Assembly (NCBI RefSeq): GCF_000021945.1
Contig: NC_011831.1
Coordinates: forward strand, 1,873,353-1,937,352
Source of the DNA: Chloroflexus aggregans DSM 9485
GTDB taxonomy: Bacteria > Chloroflexota > Chloroflexia > Chloroflexales > Chloroflexaceae
DNA: 64,000 nucleotides
Direction: 5' to 3'
Shown: positions 21,777-33,771 of the stretch, piece by piece
How positions within the stretch are numbered: position 1 is the first letter of the stretch
How the letters are laid out: the number at the start of each line of letters is the position of its first letter
Translations under genes and position numbers: made by a program
Notes under the pieces: generated by a model
The model's input: the letters and a program-made list of their open reading frames with translations, nothing else
The model's database searches: none
Told to the model about the DNA's origin: nothing

Positions 21777-22472
21777 TCACCTCATCGTGATAGGGTCAAT
21801 ATCGAGCGCTGTACGTTCACGCACAACCCGCGCCGGTGCTCCTACGGCAATCACCCCGGCAGGTAAACTTTTTGTTACAACACTCCCGGCCCCTACCACC
21901 GTCCCCGAACCGATTGTTACACCGGATAACACCACCACACCGTACCCTAGCCAGACATCATCTTCCAGCACAATCGGCCCTTTACTCGTCAGCGGTTGCA
22001 TACCGATCGGCTGACCGGACGCCGTGCCGTGATCGTAGGGGTAGAAGGCACATTGCGGTGCAATCTGGCATCCACGTCCGATTACAATAGGTTCAACATA
22101 GGCCGACAATTGGCAACGTGGTTGGAGACCCGTGCGCTCACCGATCACCACACTCCCGCCGCGTCCGCATTCGATAATCGTATCGCGATGCAGCTCGACG
22201 TAATCGGCCAGTTCAATCGGTCCACCGTCTTGCCGCTGATAGATCACCACTTCATCGCCGATAAACACATGGCGACCGCGCCGGATTCTGCGCCCATTCA
22301 GTTGTGCCGACGGTGCGATGTAACCTTGCGGATAACGATGGGCCAGCCCCACTCGCGCTTTATAGGGCGCATACGGTAAGGCCGCCAACCATGTCGCCAC
22401 TTTACCCAACCGGTGTGGACCGGCATAGCGCATCCATAGTGATGTCCACAAACGAACCACGTGCTGGCGCAT
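21777..22472 (-). CDS. Left-handed beta-helix (hexapeptide) acyltransferase
   Basis: A 231-residue protein with hexapeptide repeats from about residue 55 to 215 (for example LEDDVWLGYGVVVLSGVTIG and SGTVVGAGSVVTKSLPAG). The His of the catalytic YDHGTA (about 150) is as in WcaF/NodL-type O-acetyltransferases. It most likely transfers an acetyl group to a sugar hydroxyl of the glycan. AAGGAG precedes the ATG at a normal distance. Confidence 0.85.
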   Translation of the reverse strand: MRQHVVRLWTSLWMRYAGPHRLGKVATWLAALPYAPYKARVGLAHRYPQGYIAPSAQLNGRRIRRGRHVFIGDEVVIYQRQDGGPIELADYVELHRDTIIECGRGGSVVIGERTGLQPRCQLSAYVEPIVIGRGCQIAPQCAFYPYDHGTASGQPIGMQPLTSKGPIVLEDDVWLGYGVVVLSGVTIGSGTVVGAGSVVTKSLPAGVIAVGAPARVVRERTALDIDPITMR

Positions 22473-22490
22473 AAAACGGTACTCCTTAGC

Positions 22491-23267
22491 CTAGGTTGCG
22501 GGGTAACCGGCGGCAACCATGCCGGCACGATGGTATTGCCAGAACAGTTCTTCATCGTCTGGCGAAAACAAATTACGCCAATCGCCTGAGCCGCCTTTGC
22601 GCACAAAAAACGGCGTATTGGCTCCTTGGGCTGACCGCTCTTTGGCGCGCATCCGATCAAACGACGCAGCCTCAACCGCAGCCGCAATCTGTTCATCGCT
22701 CGCCTGCATGTGGCAAAACTCAAGGATCCGCCGTACTTGGGTGGCAGTGTCGGCATAGAGGTCTTCATATTTGACCAACAACAGCTCGCAATCACTATTC
22801 AGCCACCCTAAGACATGATCTGACCAACGACCCCAGTAGAAATCACCGGTGATGATCTCACGTAGGGTGATCGGTTTACCGGAGCGTTTGTTCCGCCAAT
22901 GGTAGAACGATGTCATTGCATCACGCCCATCACGCACAATGTAGATAGCCCGCCGAAAGATCGGGCGATACTGAAGGTGCGTCTTCACAAAGCGCGGTCG
23001 CATCTGATTGAACGGTGTGGTCGGATCGGCCATATAGGCCAGATCACCTTTGATATGGCTATCGGGCACATAACGACCAAACCCCTGAAGGCCCAATTCT
23101 TCACCGGCCAACAAATTCGCCAGCAAAAAGCGCACCCATGTGTTCCCCGATTTCGGAAACGAGGCGAGATAGTAGAAATCGGAATGCGGAGTAAAACCGA
23201 GATCGGCATATGGGCCTCTGATCCACCGACGCAGAGTACGACGCGCACGACGGAAGACGTTCACCAT
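22491..23267 (-). CDS. PAPS-dependent sulfotransferase
   Basis: About 258 residues. FPKSGNTWVRFLLANLL (about 37) is the 5'-phosphosulfate-binding motif, YIVRDGRDAMTSFYHW (about 110) the 3'-phosphate-binding motif, and RKGGSGDWRNLF (about 230) the C-terminal PAPS-gating motif, so all three signature sites are present. It would transfer sulfate from PAPS to a hydroxyl, most likely on the glycan made by this cluster. The ATG at 23267 has GGAGGG inside the end of the Sat-CysC gene, which suggests translational coupling. Confidence 0.88.
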   Translation of the reverse strand: MVNVFRRARRTLRRWIRGPYADLGFTPHSDFYYLASFPKSGNTWVRFLLANLLAGEELGLQGFGRYVPDSHIKGDLAYMADPTTPFNQMRPRFVKTHLQYRPIFRRAIYIVRDGRDAMTSFYHWRNKRSGKPITLREIITGDFYWGRWSDHVLGWLNSDCELLLVKYEDLYADTATQVRRILEFCHMQASDEQIAAAVEAASFDRMRAKERSAQGANTPFFVRKGGSGDWRNLFSPDDEELFWQYHRAGMVAAGYPAT

Positions 23268-23268
23268 A

Positions 23269-25727
<2,459 letters not shown>

Positions 25728-25738
25728 CTGTCCTGATC

Positions 25739-26638
25739 CTAGATTGCTAGGGGTGGGTAACGGTATTGCAGACTGCCTTGCAACAATCCGATCAACCATG
25801 CATTCACCCGCAACCATTCCGCCAACTGTTCGCGCTGACGGATCCGTATCGCCCGGCCCAAATGGCGGAACCAGCGCCTGGCATACGCCAACCAGGGTTG
25901 GAACGACCACCATTGCGCGAGTTGTTCACCGCCATAGCGACGAGCTAACGCCACATTGGCAATCGCCCGCTCGCGCGTTTGGCGCAACATCCCGCGTAAG
26001 GTGTCGCGGTACCGAACGTAGACGAGCGCCTCAGGAACGAAGGTCAATGGAACATTACCCTGCAACTGAATCCGGAAACAATAATCGGTATCCATCAAAC
26101 GGAACAGCGTCTCATCAAAACCACCAACCAGTTCGTGCAGCGAGCGCTCGACGGCTAAGCCACACCCACCGGCATGCGGCAAATACGGCGGATAATTCAC
26201 CCGCTGTAACCCGTCGGCCTGCGGATTACGCCGCGTCCGGCTCAGCCAGGAATGGCGATTGAGCCGCTCGATATCAAAGCGCGAGGCGACAAACGGGTGG
26301 CGGTCGAGAGCATTGCCGATTGCCGCCACCCAACCCGGCGCCACCATATCATCAGCATCAACGAAGGCCAAGGCAGTACCACGCGCGTGGCGGGCGCCTT
26401 CGTTCCGGGCAAAGGCACCACCACGCCGTGCGCTTGCATCAATAATGCGTAGGTGCGGCAACCGGTTGAGAAAGGCAGCAGCAACTCGGCGCGAATCATC
26501 GCGCGAACCGTTGTCGGCCACAATCACTTCCCATGGCCGATCCCACGTCTGATCGGCCAACGCAGCGAGCTGTTCACCCAGGGTTACCGCAGCGTTGTAA
26601 CATGGGATAATGATACTGAGTCGCACCTCACGTTGCAC
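25739..26638 (-). CDS. Family 2 glycosyltransferase
   Basis: A 299-residue GT-A enzyme: LSIIIPCYNAAVTLGEQLAA, VIVADNGSRDDS (about 38) and the metal-binding AFVDADDMVAPGW (about 92). GTG start at 26638 with AAGGAG upstream. It follows the nucleotide-sugar dehydrogenase by 89 bases. Specificity is unknown. Confidence 0.82.
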   Translation of the reverse strand: MQREVRLSIIIPCYNAAVTLGEQLAALADQTWDRPWEVIVADNGSRDDSRRVAAAFLNRLPHLRIIDASARRGGAFARNEGARHARGTALAFVDADDMVAPGWVAAIGNALDRHPFVASRFDIERLNRHSWLSRTRRNPQADGLQRVNYPPYLPHAGGCGLAVERSLHELVGGFDETLFRLMDTDYCFRIQLQGNVPLTFVPEALVYVRYRDTLRGMLRQTRERAIANVALARRYGGEQLAQWWSFQPWLAYARRWFRHLGRAIRIRQREQLAEWLRVNAWLIGLLQGSLQYRYPPLAI

Positions 26639-26727
26639 AGCTTATGCTCCTTACTGCTCGCCTCTTACGCACTTACGTTATGCCAAAGCCGGGTGAATGG
26701 CTGATGATTGCAGGTGTTACGAACAGG

Positions 26728-28050
26728 CTACAATACTGTAATCTTCTCGCGCAGTGGGCCTTGCAGATGCCGAGTAGCGTTGCGAGTGTCAACGATTGCC
26801 GGAGCTAATGTCGCAATCCGTTCGTAGTCGAATGCATTATGGTTGGTAATAATCACGGCACAATCGCACGAACGCAGCAGGTCATCCGTAAGCGGAACGG
26901 TCTGCATCCGGCGACCGTCGTGCAGTTCAAACTCGGTAATGTGGGGATCACAGGGGATTACCGTCGCGCCATCGGCAGTTAACAGATCGTACACCTTAAA
27001 CGCGGGTGATTCGCGATAATCGTCAACATCGGGCTTGTAGGCAATACCTAGCAAGATAATAGTGCTGCCGTTCAGCGGCTTACGCGCCCGATTGAGGGTG
27101 CGTACCACCAAATCATGGACGTGGCGCGGCATTTGGGTGTTGATTTCACCGGCCAACTCGATAAACCGAGTGGTTAAATCGAAAGACCGTGCCTTCCACG
27201 TGAGATAGAATGGATCGATAGGGATACAATGCCCACCAAGGCCAGGGCCGGGGGTAAACTTCATAAAGCCGTAAGGCTTCGTAGCTGCCGCCTCGATCAC
27301 TTCCCAGACGTTGATCCCCATCCGGTCACAGAGAAGAGCCAACTCGTTGACTAAGGCAATATTGACCGCCCGAAAGATGTTCTCAAACAATTTGGTCAAC
27401 TCGGCCACATCTGGCGAGCTGACCGGCACCACTCGGTTGGTGATGTAGCCGTAGAAGGCCCCGGCCAGTTCGGTACATTGTGGGGTAATTCCACCGACGA
27501 CTTTAGGGGTGTTTTCAACACTATACCCTTTGCTACTCGTCTGCCCAGGATCGATCCGTTCGGGAGAGAAGGCCAGAAAGATCTGTTCACCGACACGTAA
27601 CCCACTCCGCTCGATCCGAGGCTTGATCAGTTCACGGGTCGTACCGGGGTAGGTCGTACTCTCGAGAATCACCAACTGACCGGGTCGAATACTGGCGGCG
27701 ACATCATTGCTTGCCGCTTCTACATAGCGCATGTCGGGTTCGCGGGTCGCATTGAGCGGCGTCGGTACACAGATCACGAGGATATCACACTCACTCATGC
27801 GTCGCATATCCGTGGTTGCCTCGATCCGGCCTGCCTCGCGTAGCGCGGCCAACGCCGTGCCCGCCACATCACCGATATAGCTCTCACCGCGATTGACCTG
27901 CTCCACCCGCATCGGGCTTACATCAAACCCAAGCACACGAAAGCCAACCCGACCGGCACGCTCGGCCAGCGGCAAGCCCACGTAGCCCAAACCGATGACA
28001 CCAACACAGACCGACCGATCGTGGATGCGGTTCATTAATGTGTGAAACAT
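26728..28050 (-). CDS. Nucleotide-sugar 6-dehydrogenase, WbpA/TviB-like
   Basis: A 440-residue enzyme with three UDPG-dehydrogenase domains. VIGLGYVGLPLAERAG (about 18) binds NAD, LESTYPGTT is near residue 130, and TPGPGLGGHCIPIDPFYLTW (about 255-275) holds the catalytic Cys. The GHCIPIDPFYLTWKA form is typical of UDP-N-acetyl-sugar dehydrogenases rather than UDP-glucose dehydrogenase, so it probably makes a uronic acid such as UDP-GlcNAcA. GGAG lies at a normal distance before the ATG. Confidence 0.87.
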   Translation of the reverse strand: MFHTLMNRIHDRSVCVGVIGLGYVGLPLAERAGRVGFRVLGFDVSPMRVEQVNRGESYIGDVAGTALAALREAGRIEATTDMRRMSECDILVICVPTPLNATREPDMRYVEAASNDVAASIRPGQLVILESTTYPGTTRELIKPRIERSGLRVGEQIFLAFSPERIDPGQTSSKGYSVENTPKVVGGITPQCTELAGAFYGYITNRVVPVSSPDVAELTKLFENIFRAVNIALVNELALLCDRMGINVWEVIEAAATKPYGFMKFTPGPGLGGHCIPIDPFYLTWKARSFDLTTRFIELAGEINTQMPRHVHDLVVRTLNRARKPLNGSTIILLGIAYKPDVDDYRESPAFKVYDLLTADGATVIPCDPHITEFELHDGRRMQTVPLTDDLLRSCDCAVIITNHNAFDYERIATLAPAIVDTRNATRHLQGPLREKITVL

Positions 28051-28094
28051 AGTTTGTCAGCTCCGAATTGAGTAAGTTCTCTCAATAGCGGGTA

Positions 28095-29045
28095 TTATAG
28101 GCGAGAGTATCGTCGTCGCCGCCAAAGCCACATTCCGCTCCCGGCAACGACCATCCCGGCCACCAAACCGGCGCCAAACGCCAGCCACGCCAACCGTGAC
28201 CGCAACACCGTCGTGAGTCGCGTCATCCAGCCAGTCTGAGTAGGACGGGCCAGCAGATAATCGGCCACAATCGCCGCTTCGGATGGAGGTACGCCAAGGT
28301 TCGGCATTTGCGAGCCTCGGTTATCCCAACGCGGCTCCACGATCTGATTAATAATCCACTGACGGACTGCTGCTTCACCGGAAAGTGCACGGACTGCTGC
28401 CCGTGCTTCCCGTGTGGAAAGCCATGGCTCTTCATTAAGTTGATCGAGTTCGTCTAACAGTTGTCGGTATTGCGGATTATTCAACCGAGCCTGAATATTG
28501 GCGATGAGCAATTCACGATTTAACGGCGGCCCGGCAGCGCCGCCAAAGCCACTATCCCCATTGATCTGATGACATCCCAGACAGCCGCGTTCGCGAATAA
28601 TTTGACGCGGGTCGTCCACTTGTGTGGGTCGGTAGGGGTAGCTATTGGTGGAGTCGGGTACGATCTTGTAGATCGAGGTCTGACCGGCCTGGTTCGCGTA
28701 GAGCGGAGCAAAATAGAGACCATCAGGCCCGATGGCAACAGCCACGACCATTTGCTCTTGTTTACCACGGTATCGTAAGAAGTAGTCGGGCACGGCCATC
28801 ACCCGACGCTGATCCATGTCGTACCAGATGCGCACAATACCCGGCATTTTGCCGCGTCGTACCGATCCGGCCATACCAAGGAAGAACTTGCCGGCATTGG
28901 CTTCTCCCAACAAGTAGTTATCGGGTGGTAGATACTGCAATATGGTCGGTGCCAGGCTTGGTACCCAAACATATGCCGCCCGTAATATGGATGCTGTGCT
29001 CTTGACCATTCCAGCCATAATCTTCACCGCGCTGTACTTCGACAA
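28095..29045 (-). pseudogene. C-terminal part of frameshifted sugar dehydrogenase-cytochrome c fusion
   Basis: This frame continues the beta-propeller enzyme encoded at 28918-29856. Meaningful sequence starts near 28979 (AAYVWVPSLAPTI). It ends the propeller, then has a cytochrome c domain with the heme site CLGCH (about residue 155), a distal Met candidate in SQMPNLG (about 247) and a C-terminal membrane helix (about 290-308) followed by Arg residues, so the cytochrome faces outward. One extra C at 28979-28981 (plus strand) separates the frames. Whether the protein is made depends on the reading being correct. Confidence 0.75.
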
Positions 29046-29856
29046 AGCGATCGGTGCCTACGCCATTATCACCGACAAACACACGGTCATTCACGACCTT
29101 CAGGGCATACGGGTTGCGAAACCCCGTTGCCCACACATAATTACGCGCCTTGGTTATGTCATCATCGACGTAAAATGGGTTGTCAGGTAACGGCTTACCA
29201 TCGAGACTCATGCGGTAAATCTTGCCGACCATCTGATCAGGATCGCGAGCTAAATGCGGTTGCCACGCCTCCCCAATCCCGACAAACAGTTGATCACCAA
29301 CGACTTGACAGGCACCAATATGATGAGCTAATCCCGATTCGTATTTGGCAAACACGTCGGTAAATGCCATAAAACCATCTGGCGTTAGACCAAACGTGCC
29401 GGGTTTGGTCTGGTAGCGTACAATGTTGTTGCGCATCCACCCGTTGGCATCGTTGTATAGAAACGTAACGAAAACGTAGCCATGCGCCGGATCGAGACAT
29501 AACCCGCCCATACCGCCTTGCCCACGTCCAGAAGGCAATTCTGCGGTTGGTTGAAAATGGAAAATGTTCTCGGCAAAGGTATACACACTGCGATCATTGG
29601 TCACGACTTTAATTGTTCCGCGCAGTTCGGTTACAAAATAGAGCGGATCTTTCGGATCAGGGCCGGGTTGCGGAACAAAAGCAATCGCGCTGGGGAATGT
29701 ATAACCGTTTGTATCTTCGACAATGGTAAATCCCTCGGCTACTGCCCAATCACTACGCCAATCGAACGTAGTCGTTTGCGCTATCACAACGTTACTTGTT
29801 ATCAAGCCAATGCTGACCACAGCGAGCAGTAAGATCACACGTTGACTATGCGTCAT
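28918..29856 (-). pseudogene. N-terminal part of frameshifted PQQ-like sugar dehydrogenase
   Basis: MTHSQRVILLLAVVSIGLIT is a signal peptide (cleavage near VIAQ). The rest resembles soluble aldose sugar dehydrogenases with a six-bladed propeller: PLYFVTELRGTIKVV, GGLCLDPAHGYVFVTF, SGLAHHIGACQVVGDQLFVG and ATGFRNPYALKV. Such proteins oxidise sugars, often with PQQ. Translation becomes unrelated after EDYGWNGQEHSIHI, and the homologous continuation is in the other frame. The ATG at 29856 has AGGGGG upstream. It lies inside the polysaccharide cluster, so a sugar-linked role is possible. Confidence 0.78.
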
Positions 29857-29867
29857 AGTACACCCCC

Positions 29868-31346
29868 TTACGACCAAGGTTTGGTCAGCCAACGCAGGAC
29901 GATGCTTCCGATTAGTACCGTAACCTCACCGCTCACCATCATCACACTACTTAGCGGTTGGACGGCCACCACCGCCGATGCACTACCGACGATTAATGGC
30001 CCGACTAGCGCCGGCAGCCACATCCACCACCGCCGATCGCGCCACGGCAAGCCAACCAGTACTAACGGCATACTCAACCCCACCGCTAGCACACTACTCC
30101 AACCACCGATCTGATGCGACTGCACCGGAAAGAGACGGTTCACCAGTACTTCCCCCGGCCCGAAGGCATACCACTGCCGGTGGAGTTGCCCGTCGACAAA
30201 CAAACGGGCGACGACGCCATCGTAACTAAATGCCACTACCCGCGGTTGCGCATCGTGAAACACATCGGCAAACCGTAACGGTGGTCGATCATCAACCGGA
30301 CGGGTAAACGGTAAGCGCATCCGAACTAACAGATCAGACCCTGCCTGGATCAGACTGATGTTGTGGGCATCAATTTGCCGACCATAATTGATCATCAAGC
30401 CTTCGGTCGCACGAGTCGGCTCATGGGGTGCAACCTGCGCCACAAGGGTGAAGGCCCGCGACCGAGCAACAGCCCCGGCTACACCGCTCAGCGGTTCAGT
30501 ACTTGCCAGCCAACGTTGGTAGCCCACACCCACTCCCTCCGTGGTAAAGGTCGGTTTGCCTTGCACAACCAGAGGACGCACCAAAGGCCCAGCCTGTACC
30601 GGCGGATAGTGGGTAAAATCGTAGGCGAGTAGCGGGGCACGAGCAAAAGCGTTGTCCGGCGTCAGCACCGCTTGGGCATCAGCCTGATCAAAGGCGCGGT
30701 CGTACAGGGCGACAAACCCGACATACCCCGGCCAAAAGCGACGACCATCGCTCGCCGCTCCGATCTGAAACGTGTAGCGCTCCGACCAATTGACCGGCAA
30801 CGTCGCCCGCTGCCAATGGAGCTGCGCCCAGCCAGCACTGACCAGCCAGACCACCATTCCACCGACCGCAACTATCGCCGGCACACGTTGAACGATCGAT
30901 AAGCCGGTCCGAGTGATCTGATCAACCACCGGCATCGCCAAGGGGGCCAGCACCCATCCACCCAACGCTGCACCACCGGCATTCGCCAACACATCAAGCA
31001 GCGCAGCAGTACGACCGGGGACGAGTAGTTGCGCGCACTCGATACCGAATGCCACCACAGCGGCTACAATAAACACCCCACCAATCTGACCGCGTCGCCC
31101 CATCCCGAATCCGGCCAATACCCAAGACAACGCCACCCCCAGTGGCACAAACAGGATGACGTTTTGCAGCATATCCACACCATGGCTGAACCCAAACCCC
31201 AAAACGTACCAGGGTTGGGGCGGCCACGGATCGGAAAAATCGAAGGGATACAATGTCAGGCTGAAGATTCCGACCAGCACGGGGAGCAACAGCGCTACCC
31301 CGTACCGCACCAAGCGGGGATCACGAGCGTCACACCAACGGCTCAT
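29868..31346 (-). CDS. VanZ-LamG membrane protein
   Basis: About 492 residues. An N-terminal VanZ-like domain has about four membrane segments (about residues 10-155; FSHGVDMLQNVILFVPLGVAL and FGIECAQLLVPGR are typical). A hydrophobic helix (about 160-180) leads to an extracytoplasmic LamG/concanavalin-like region (about 190-430), then two more C-terminal helices. LamG folds often bind carbohydrates. This suggests a membrane protein touching the exported glycan. The ATG at 31346 overlaps the ABC ATPase gene by 17 bases. No enzymatic role is claimed. Confidence 0.75.
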   Translation of the reverse strand: MSRWCDARDPRLVRYGVALLLPVLVGIFSLTLYPFDFSDPWPPQPWYVLGFGFSHGVDMLQNVILFVPLGVALSWVLAGFGMGRRGQIGGVFIVAAVVAFGIECAQLLVPGRTAALLDVLANAGGAALGGWVLAPLAMPVVDQITRTGLSIVQRVPAIVAVGGMVVWLVSAGWAQLHWQRATLPVNWSERYTFQIGAASDGRRFWPGYVGFVALYDRAFDQADAQAVLTPDNAFARAPLLAYDFTHYPPVQAGPLVRPLVVQGKPTFTTEGVGVGYQRWLASTEPLSGVAGAVARSRAFTLVAQVAPHEPTRATEGLMINYGRQIDAHNISLIQAGSDLLVRMRLPFTRPVDDRPPLRFADVFHDAQPRVVAFSYDGVVARLFVDGQLHRQWYAFGPGEVLVNRLFPVQSHQIGGWSSVLAVGLSMPLVLVGLPWRDRRWWMWLPALVGPLIVGSASAVVAVQPLSSVMMVSGEVTVLIGSIVLRWLTKPWS

Positions 31347-32598
31347 AGGTTGTCGTCCACGGAAGAATAGGCCGCACGACACCCGACAAACTACCGGCCC
31401 AGTCCCCCCGAGCCGTATCACCATCGAGGCTGTCGATCACCTGAAACGCGACGGCATCACGTTCGGCAAACTGCTTGACCGGCGGTTCGAGCGTCGTTAA
31501 TGCAGCCTCCACATAAAACGAACCTTCGGCGAGAAAATTGCCGGGGATTGTCACCTGTGCGCGATACCGGCCAGGAGGACGGGGCCGTCGTCGCCATGTC
31601 GGATCAAGGTCAAGACTGGTAAAGACCGCCACATTATCATCGTTGTAGAGACGGATATGTGGCATCAAGATATAACCACCGCTCACAACCACAAACTCAA
31701 GCTCAATCGTCACCGGAGTACGAATATCAATGGTGTCGGCGACATCACCATCGCTATCGCGCACCCGCACTGCTTGCAAGTACGCGACCTCACCACCCGG
31801 CGCCGTCTTCCGATCCGGCCAGACTCGTTCGGCTATCGAATGAGCACCTTTCCCAAGGTATACACTGACCACCTGCTGAGCCGGCCCATCGGCGATCACC
31901 TTCCCCTGATTGAGCAAGATCGCACGCTGGCACATGCGCAAAATTGACTGCATACTGTGCGAAACAAAGAGCACGGTACGACCTTGCTGACCGACATCTT
32001 GCATCTTGTTGAGGCACTTCTTTTGGAAGCGGGCATCACCGACGGCCAACACCTCATCAACGATGAGGATTTCGGGTTCAAGGTGAGCAGCGACGGCAAA
32101 TGCCAAACGCACGTACATACCGGATGAATAAAACTTCACCGGCGTATCGATAAACTTCTCGACTTCGGCGAAGTGGACAATCGCATCGAAGTTGCGATCG
32201 ATCTCGCGCTTGCGCATACCCAGAATGGCACCATTGAGATAAATATTTTCGCGCCCGGTCAATTCGGGATGAAAACCGGTCCCCACTTCGAGCAACGAGG
32301 CCACGCGCCCGTACAACTCAGCCCGCCCGCGCGTCGGCTCGGTGATCCGCGAGAGAACCTTGAGCAACGTACTCTTGCCGGCGCCATTCCGCCCAATAAT
32401 CCCAACCACTTCGCCTTGGTGAATATCGAATGACACCCCATCGAGCGCCCACAGCTCGGTAGTAGCAGAGGCCCCACCTCGTCCGCGCAATCGCTCAACA
32501 ATGGCATCACGGAGCGTGATATAGCCTACATTGCGTTGTTTGATCGCACCGATCCGGTACTGTTTTGCTAAATCACGGGCACGGATTGCGTATTGCAT
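31330..32598 (-). CDS. wzt: Wzt-type polysaccharide ABC transporter ATP-binding protein
   Basis: A 422-residue protein. The ATPase half has Walker A GRNGAGKSTLLK (about 69), signature KFYSSGMYVRLAFA (about 155; YSSGM is the usual Wzt/TagH form), Walker B ILIVDEVLAVGD and the H-loop in LFVSHSM. The C-terminal region (about 255-400) is a beta-sandwich like the Wzt carbohydrate-binding domain that recognises the finished glycan. It energises glycan export together with the adjacent Wzm. Confidence 0.9.
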   Translation of the reverse strand: MQYAIRARDLAKQYRIGAIKQRNVGYITLRDAIVERLRGRGGASATTELWALDGVSFDIHQGEVVGIIGRNGAGKSTLLKVLSRITEPTRGRAELYGRVASLLEVGTGFHPELTGRENIYLNGAILGMRKREIDRNFDAIVHFAEVEKFIDTPVKFYSSGMYVRLAFAVAAHLEPEILIVDEVLAVGDARFQKKCLNKMQDVGQQGRTVLFVSHSMQSILRMCQRAILLNQGKVIADGPAQQVVSVYLGKGAHSIAERVWPDRKTAPGGEVAYLQAVRVRDSDGDVADTIDIRTPVTIELEFVVVSGGYILMPHIRLYNDDNVAVFTSLDLDPTWRRRPRPPGRYRAQVTIPGNFLAEGSFYVEAALTTLEPPVKQFAERDAVAFQVIDSLDGDTARGDWAGSLSGVVRPILPWTTTYEPLV

Positions 32599-32601
32599 AG
32601 G

Positions 32602-33486
32602 CTAGATAATATCGGCAAACTTGCGTTCAACCGCCTGAAAATAGATCAAACCGGAAAAGAAGATCATGACCGCCATCGTAACTGAAACCAGCATTAACAA
32701 ACTCGGCGGTTGCGTCCCGATCAACGCCCAACGAAACCCTTCCACTACCCCAACCATTGGGTTAAGCGCGTAGACTACTTGCCAATACCCTTCGATGAGG
32801 TTACTTGGATAGACTACCGGCGTAGCGAAGAGCCAAAGCTGAACGAGAAACGGGGTGGCATGGCGTACATCTCGATAGCGAGCATTAATCGCTGAAAGCC
32901 AAAACCCAACGCCAAGCGCCGTGATCATCGCCAGCACAAGGAAGAGTGGCAAGAGGAACACAGCCGGTGTTGGTAGCCACCGATACCAGATCATCAACGC
33001 GAGCAAGATCAGGAACGACAAACCAAAATCCACAACGCCGGCCAAGACACTGGCAGTTGGAATGGCCAGTCGCGGAAAATAGACCTTCCGCACGATACTG
33101 GCACTGCCAACGAGACTGTTCGCTGCTTGACCAACGGTATTCGCAAAAAACTGCCACGGCAACAGCCCGGCCAGATTGAACAGTGGGTAGGGAATGCCGT
33201 TTGTATTCACACCGGCCAACCGTCCAAAGATAATGGTAAACACGACAAGTTGGAGCACCGGTTGAATAATCGCCCAACTTGCCCCTAACAGAGTCTGTTT
33301 GTAGCGGACTTTGACATCCCGCCACACGAGAAAGAAGAGCAATTCACGATACGCCCACAGATCACGCCAATTGAGCTGCCACCAACCTTTGCGCGGTTCA
33401 ATAATAGTTGGGGTTTGAGTGTATTCAGTCGATAATGCGGATGAATTGATCAACGGTGTTGTAGTAGGCGGTTCCAATGTTGCCAT
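32602..33486 (-). CDS. wzm: Wzm-type polysaccharide ABC transporter permease
   Basis: A 294-residue ABC-2 permease with about six membrane segments. KVRYKQTLLGASWAIIQPVLQ (about 60-80) is the conserved segment of O-antigen/teichoic-acid exporters. It forms the channel with Wzt. AGGAAA is upstream of the ATG. It is the first gene of the 28-kb minus-strand polysaccharide cluster, so the promoter for at least the first genes should lie in 33487-33700. Confidence 0.9.
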   Translation of the reverse strand: MATLEPPTTTPLINSSALSTEYTQTPTIIEPRKGWWQLNWRDLWAYRELLFFLVWRDVKVRYKQTLLGASWAIIQPVLQLVVFTIIFGRLAGVNTNGIPYPLFNLAGLLPWQFFANTVGQAANSLVGSASIVRKVYFPRLAIPTASVLAGVVDFGLSFLILLALMIWYRWLPTPAVFLLPLFLVLAMITALGVGFWLSAINARYRDVRHATPFLVQLWLFATPVVYPSNLIEGYWQVVYALNPMVGVVEGFRWALIGTQPPSLLMLVSVTMAVMIFFSGLIYFQAVERKFADII

Positions 33487-33708
33487 ACGAAGCTTGTTTC
33501 CTCACTGTGCGTGCAAGAATATAGCGCTTAACGATGTGAAAAGGCAACTATGGGTCGGATATCGTTCACACCGATCGGCCATGGATGTATTGATGTCGTA
33601 CCTCTTCCTGTAGCATAGCCGGTTTTGAACCTTCCTGCAATTACAAATTCGTCAATTTGGTAAGCGTCGGGTACGACTTCCTCCCCGCTATACACTGGGT
33701 AGTAAATC

Positions 33709-33717
33709 TGGTATCAT
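33709..33717 (+). promoter_or_regulatory. Extended -10 promoter candidate for the CoxL-like gene
   Basis: TGGTATCAT matches the extended -10 pattern TGnTATnnT and lies about 55 bases before the ATG at 33772. No good -35 box is visible. The sites at 40654 and 42014 have the same TGGTAT core. Confidence 0.4.
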
Positions 33718-33771
33718 ACCCATAGCACCAGAGTGGTTGATCGCTAACAAAACAGAAAGGTGACACTCGCT

